Origin: Halosimplex halobium | GTDB lineage: Archaea; Halobacteriota; Halobacteria; Halobacteriales; Haloarculaceae | Length of the DNA stretch: 64,000 nt | Direction of reading: 5' to 3' | NCBI RefSeq assembly: GCF_051414055.1 | Contig: NZ_JBLKNX010000005.1 | Coordinates: 213,553-277,552, forward strand | Shown: in pieces, positions 60,663 through 64,000 of the stretch | Layout of the letters: every line of letters begins with the position of its first letter | How positions within the stretch are numbered: position 1 is the stretch's first letter | Notes under the pieces: model-generated | Seen by the model: the letters and a program-made list of their open reading frames with translations, nothing else | What the model was told of the DNA's origin: nothing | Databases searched by the model: none | Program-made: the position numbers and the translations under genes

Positions 60663-60666
60663 TACA

Positions 60667-61431
60667 ATGAGCGAGAACAACGACGACAGCGAGGAAGTTC
60701 GCACCGACGGCACGGGCATCGTCCCGCCGGACGACGAGACCCCGACCTGGAGCGAGCGCAAGGCTCGCAAGCAGGGGCTCGCCCGGCTGACCTACGAGTA
60801 CTTCGAGCGCTCCCGCCGCGAGGACCAGGACCTGCGCCAGCAGTCCAGCTACGTCGAACGCGACGTGCTCGCGTTCCCGACCTGGCCCCACGAGATGATC
60901 CGCAACCTCGCGCTGACGAGTTTCTTCGTCGGCATGATCATCTTCCTCTCGGCGGCGCTGCCGCCCCACATCGGCCCGCCGGCCGACTCCTCGTCGACGC
61001 CGGCGATCATCCTGCCCGACTGGTACCTCTACTGGTCGTTCGGCCTGCTGAAGCTCGGCCCGCTCAACCCCGAGATCAGCCTGCTCGGCGGCCAGAAGCT
61101 GATGGCCGACCGCACGTACGGCGTCATCGCCAACCTGGTCGTCGTCGGGTTCGTCGCCATCGTCCCGTTCCTCAACAAGGGGAGCGCCCGCCGCCCGGTC
61201 GAGCAGCCGTTCTGGGCCGCCGTCGGGGTCAGCGGCGTGGTCTTCGCCTTCACCATCGCCGCGCTGTCGGTCAAGAACCTCATCCCGATGGACTCCCATC
61301 TCATCTTCGACCTGACCTTCCTGCTCCCGGTCCTCGCGGCGTTCCTCAGCTACGCCGTCCTCCGGACGATGCGGGAGGGGTACATGTTCAACCTCAACCG
61401 CCGGTACTACCGCCTGCGGCCACCGAAGTAG
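60667..61431 (+). CDS. Cytochrome b, C-terminal (subunit IV-like) part
   Basis: A 254-residue protein supplying the C-terminal helices of cytochrome b. The Qo-site PEWY motif appears as PDWY (LPDWYLYWSFGLLK), and the membrane helices lie near residues 79-100, 155-175, 185-210 and 218-240. The N-terminal 70 residues are hydrophilic. Asp in place of Glu in PEWY is a feature that can change the quinol chemistry; check against other haloarchaea. Confidence 0.93.
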   Translation: MSENNDDSEEVRTDGTGIVPPDDETPTWSERKARKQGLARLTYEYFERSRREDQDLRQQSSYVERDVLAFPTWPHEMIRNLALTSFFVGMIIFLSAALPPHIGPPADSSSTPAIILPDWYLYWSFGLLKLGPLNPEISLLGGQKLMADRTYGVIANLVVVGFVAIVPFLNKGSARRPVEQPFWAAVGVSGVVFAFTIAALSVKNLIPMDSHLIFDLTFLLPVLAAFLSYAVLRTMREGYMFNLNRRYYRLRPPK

Positions 61432-61899
61432 ATGGCCGACCCGTCCCGCCCCGGCGACTCGCCCGACGCGGCCGCCGACGGGACGGACGACCCAGCCGTC
61501 GCCGACGCCGATTCTGTCGCCGACTCCCCGTCCCCCACCGACAGGTCCGCCACTGACGGGTCCGCCGGTGCCAACTCCGCCGCTGCCGACTCCGGCGGGA
61601 GCGACGACCCGGCGGGTGCGCGCGGTCGCGAAGTGGTCGTCCCCGACGCGGTGTACAAGCGCGTGACCGTCTTCTCGACGCTGTTCGCCGTAGCGGCGGT
61701 CGTCGGCGGGTTCCTGGTGCTCGACGTGGCGACCGACCGGGCGACGGCGGAGCTGTCGGAAGTCGACCCGCTGGTCGCGCTGGCCGGCGTGGGGTTGATC
61801 GTCGCCGGCGCGGTCACGTACGCGTTCTCGACGCGGTTCAGGGCCGACGGAATGGGAAACGCTAAAGAAGAAACCGACGAAAGATCCGACAATGGCTGA
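61432..61899 (+). CDS. bc-cluster membrane protein (DUF7315-like)
   Basis: A 155-residue protein: an acidic Ala/Ser/Asp-rich disordered first half, then two membrane segments (about 79-98 and 112-133). It begins directly after the cytochrome b stop with no gap. Haloarchaeal bc clusters carry such a gene (DUF7315, from memory). A subunit or assembly role is inferred. It overlaps the next gene by 8 nt. Confidence 0.75.
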   Translation: MADPSRPGDSPDAAADGTDDPAVADADSVADSPSPTDRSATDGSAGANSAAADSGGSDDPAGARGREVVVPDAVYKRVTVFSTLFAVAAVVGGFLVLDVATDRATAELSEVDPLVALAGVGLIVAGAVTYAFSTRFRADGMGNAKEETDERSDNG

Positions 61900-62164
61900 C
61901 GAATTCGCGAAGGGAATGGCGATCTTCTCGGCCGCGGGGCTCGCGTGGCTGACCCTCGCCGGCTGGTATCGCACGCCCAGTTTCGAGGGGAGCGGCGTCC
62001 AGCTGGTCGCCCCGGTGGAAGGGGTCAACACCGTCTACGGGCAGCTCGGCGTCGCGATTATGGACGTGATGGCCTGGTTCGCCGTCTTCGGCGCGCTCAC
62101 CTTCTGGGTCGTCATCCCCGCCGTCGAGGAACTCCGCGACGCCTACGCCGAGCGCTCGAACTGA
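61892..62164 (+). CDS. bc-cluster small membrane protein (DUF7314-like)
   Basis: A 90-residue protein with two membrane segments (about 8-25 and 52-76): MAIFSAAGLAWLTLAGWY and IMDVMAWFAVFGALTFWVVIP. It ends the rightward bc cluster; after it comes the dispersed repeat. It matches small accessory proteins of the same cluster in relatives (DUF7314, from memory). Confidence 0.75.
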   Translation: MADEFAKGMAIFSAAGLAWLTLAGWYRTPSFEGSGVQLVAPVEGVNTVYGQLGVAIMDVMAWFAVFGALTFWVVIPAVEELRDAYAERSN

Positions 62165-62280
62165 ACGCGGTCGGAATTCTTCGGGTCGTCGTTGCACAGA
62201 GGGTGGTCCGTTTCCCGCGGGTTCCGGACCCCCGTGGTTCCGGCGAACTCGGTTCGACTCGCTCTCTCGCAGTGACTGTG

Positions 62281-62728
62281 ACTGCAACTGACAGCAGGCA
62301 GTGAAAGCCCTCGGCGCGCTCGCTAGCTGGAGTCAGTACCGCAGGCGACAGCAGGCGTTGAACGCCCTCGCCGCGCTCGCTCGGAGTTGGATCGACCGCA
62401 TTCGACGGTGAACGATGAAAGCCCTCGCCGCGCTCGCGGTCGCTGAGCGGGATATCCGCGCTCTCCGCACCGCCCGCGCGGATAGTGCCCGCTCAGGCGA
62501 CTATCGGCGCGAGCGCGCCTCGCCCTTTCAGTCCACCGGGAGAGCACGCTCTCCCGAGCCCGCGCTCACACGTTCGCGCGGACGCCAGGACCGCAACCCG
62601 CACCGCAACCGCACCGCAGACGGCCACGAGCCTCCCCAGCCGATTCGCTCCGTCACTCCGTTCCTCCGCTCATCCCTCGCGCGGCTACGGTCGCGCGCAC
62701 GAGAGCGCGCTCCAGCGCGCGCCGACTG
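62281..62728 (-). repeat. Dispersed non-coding element, copy 2 (inverted relative to copy 1)
   Basis: Read on the minus strand, this matches 8430-8933 block by block: GC-rich hairpin, GCGAATCGGCTGGGGAGG, the identical 44-nt block (62490-62533), a CTGAGCG...CGCTCAG stem, then 57-nt modules with starts at 62415, 62358 and 62301 on the plus coordinates. It lies directly after the stop of the minus-strand gene at 62796, as copy 1 lies after the gene ending at 8271. It fills most of the 631-nt gap 62165-62795; the rest holds no gene. Confidence 0.8.
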
Positions 62729-62795
62729 CACTGCGACCTGTCGCTTCGGTAGCTGTCGGCGACTGTCGCGAGCGAGAAAGCGGCGGAGAGCGGGC

Positions 62796-63245
62796 CTACA
62801 GGAACTGCCCGAGGGGGCCGTAGAAGAACGTGACGTAGGCGACGTACAGCAGGGCGACGACGGAGGCGCCGATGGCGGCCTTGGGGCGTTCGACGTCGAT
62901 CTCGCGGCGGACCTCGACCTTGCGGGACTCGAACTCGAAGATGTCCGTCAGGAGGACGAAGATGGCGATGACGGAGAAGACCATCCCGGGGTGGTGGGCG
63001 ACTGTGAGGTAGTAGAAGCCACCGAGCACCAGGGCGACGTTGGTGAGGACGTGGAAGGGGTGCCGGGAGAGTTCGTCGGCGTCGCCGCTCTCGGCCTGGG
63101 AGAGGTGGCGTCGGTGCGCCAGCGCGCGCGCCGCGATGTTCAGGACCACCAGACCGAGGAGGACCGCCTCGATCACGAGGACCTCCTCGGTGATGTGGCT
63201 GTCGAGGACCGCGTCGACCGGTCCGAACAGCTCGTATGCAACCAT
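62796..63245 (-). CDS. bc-cluster-associated membrane protein (DUF7313-like)
   Basis: A 149-residue protein with four membrane helices (about 22-41, 66-83, 87-104 and 125-145). It has HRRHLSQAESGDADELSRHPFHVLTNVALVLGGFYYLTV, with His residues near membrane edges. It is the leftward partner of the bc cluster (DUF7313, from memory). The start is ATG 63245; the frame to 63344 is not supported. Function unknown. Confidence 0.75.
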   Translation of the reverse strand: MVAYELFGPVDAVLDSHITEEVLVIEAVLLGLVVLNIAARALAHRRHLSQAESGDADELSRHPFHVLTNVALVLGGFYYLTVAHHPGMVFSVIAIFVLLTDIFEFESRKVEVRREIDVERPKAAIGASVVALLYVAYVTFFYGPLGQFL

Positions 63246-63376
63246 ACCCGGAAGATCCGTCCGTCGCCCATTAGAGTTTTTCCAATCCAGCGCGGTCTCG
63301 CCGCCGCTCGCGGGCCGAACGTGTGCGAGACGGGGCGCGGCCACCGTGACGACCCCGCGGCGAAGGGCGGTCGCGC

Positions 63377-64000
63377 TCAGGCCGGTGGGAACGGCGACCG
63401 GCCGGCGGCGACGACGGCGACCGAGATCGCTCCCGCGGGGACCACACTGACGGGTTCGTCGGGTTCGACCGGGCCGACGACCCTGTCGTCGGCGAGGAGG
63501 TGGACGGCGGTCTCGTCGCGTTCGACGGTGACACCGAGCCCGTCCGGCGGGAGGACCCAGTGGTCGATGTCCGTCTCGAAGGGCGCGACGGGGACGACGG
63601 TGACGGCGTCGGTGTCGGGGGCCAGGACGGGGCCCCCGGCGTCGCTGGCGTAGCCGGACGAGCCCGCGGGGGTGGCGACGACGACGCCGTCGGCGCGGAA
63701 CCGGGCTACGCGGTCGTCGCCGCGCTCGACCGTGTACTCGGATATCTGCGCGGGTTCGGCGCTGACGAGCATCAGGTCCAGCAGCGCCGTGGCGCGGGTC
63801 CGGTCGGCGACGCGCACGTCGACCAGCGGGTGCGAGGCGCGCTCGTAGTCGCCGGCCACGAGGTCCGCGATACCGTCGGCGACCGCCGCCCGGGGCACCG
63901 AGCAGACGCCGGCGCCGGCGTCGACCGGGAGGACGGGGGCGTCCGTGCCGGCGCGGGCGACCGCGAGCAGCGCGGGCTCGCCGACGGCGACGACGGCGTC
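63377..64000 (-). CDS. NAD kinase-like protein, 5' end outside window
   Basis: At least 208 codons; the frame continues past the right window edge. It reads AVVAVGEPALLAVARAG near the edge, then VATPAGSSGYASDAGGPVLAPDTDAVTVVPVAPFETDIDHW, which corresponds to the NAD kinase beta-sandwich with TPTGSTAY changed to TPAGSSGY. The family GGDG loop, if present, would be outside the window; VVAVGE occupies a similar place. It may be a diverged kinase acting on another substrate. Confidence 0.75.
   Translation of the reverse strand, partial: DAVVAVGEPALLAVARAGTDAPVLPVDAGAGVCSVPRAAVADGIADLVAGDYERASHPLVDVRVADRTRATALLDLMLVSAEPAQISEYTVERGDDRVARFRADGVVVATPAGSSGYASDAGGPVLAPDTDAVTVVPVAPFETDIDHWVLPPDGLGVTVERDETAVHLLADDRVVGPVEPDEPVSVVPAGAISVAVVAAGRSPFPPA

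Noticed and set aside
62415..63653. Long plus-strand ORF across the second repeat copy
   Set aside because: It runs through the dispersed repeat and antisense to two good minus-strand genes (62796-63245 and 63377-64000).

Overview
The window is a chromosome-like segment of an extreme halophilic archaeon (class Halobacteria). The support is direct: very high G+C with GC-rich third codon positions, acidic proteins, Tat rather than Sec signals on exported proteins, leaderless-looking starts with TATA-like boxes about 25-35 nt upstream, ribosomal protein S17e, KaiC/RAD55-type ATPases, archaellum (arl) and archaeal chemotaxis (cheC, cheD, cheF) genes, and a halocyanin-linked cytochrome bc cluster. 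Gene order and repeat types remind me of the Haloarcula/Halomicrobium/Halosimplex group, but genus cannot be decided here.

Layout. 1-14.8 kb: mixed housekeeping and hypothetical genes: a zinc-ribbon/FHA protein cut by the window edge, a membrane protein, an AMP-forming acyl-CoA ligase, a GNAT acetyltransferase, NAD kinase, a KaiC-like ATPase, a TrpD-like phosphoribosyltransferase, a beta-propeller lipoprotein, a split UxaA-type dehydratase operon and a cyclophilin. 14.9-22.5 kb: a complete peptide/nickel-type ABC importer operon whose binding protein is circularly permuted. 22.6-25.9 kb: small genes, a 76-nt palindrome, tRNA-Leu(UAA) followed by tandem copies of its own 3' end, and a MazF/PemK-like toxin-antitoxin pair. 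25.9-46.2 kb: a taxis and motility island. cheF, a HEAT-repeat protein, cheR, cheA and cheB run leftward; cheW, a KaiC-like ATPase, a winged-helix protein, a single archaellin, cheY, cheC, cheD and arlCE-F-F'-G-H-I-J run rightward. CheW/CheA/CheY carry the signal, CheR/CheB/CheC/CheD adapt it, CheF and the HEAT protein link it to the motor, and ArlC-J build and drive the archaellum. No arlD or prearchaellin peptidase gene is present here. 46.2-56.8 kb: SRAP peptidase, S17e, aspartate-semialdehyde dehydrogenase, probable IS200/IS605-type 3' relics, an aldo/keto reductase, an SPFH protein, a 2-hydroxyacid dehydrogenase and an ArsR-LMW phosphatase-membrane protein operon. 56.8-63.2 kb: halocyanin, Rieske protein, cytochrome b in two pieces and small accessory membrane proteins. 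The right edge cuts a second NAD-kinase-like gene.

Non-coding DNA is unusually rich. I found (a) a three-hairpin element directly downstream of two unrelated genes, with stems that co-vary; (b) a roughly 0.45-0.5 kb dispersed element present twice, 54 kb apart in inverted orientation, each ending in 57-nt tandem modules; (c) tRNA-Leu T-arm units in tandem; (d) a long palindrome; and (e) a shared 25-nt split motif on both sides of a KaiC-like gene in the taxis island. The strongest protein-level oddity is the circularly permuted solute-binding protein. No CRISPR array, rRNA or intact insertion sequence was seen.
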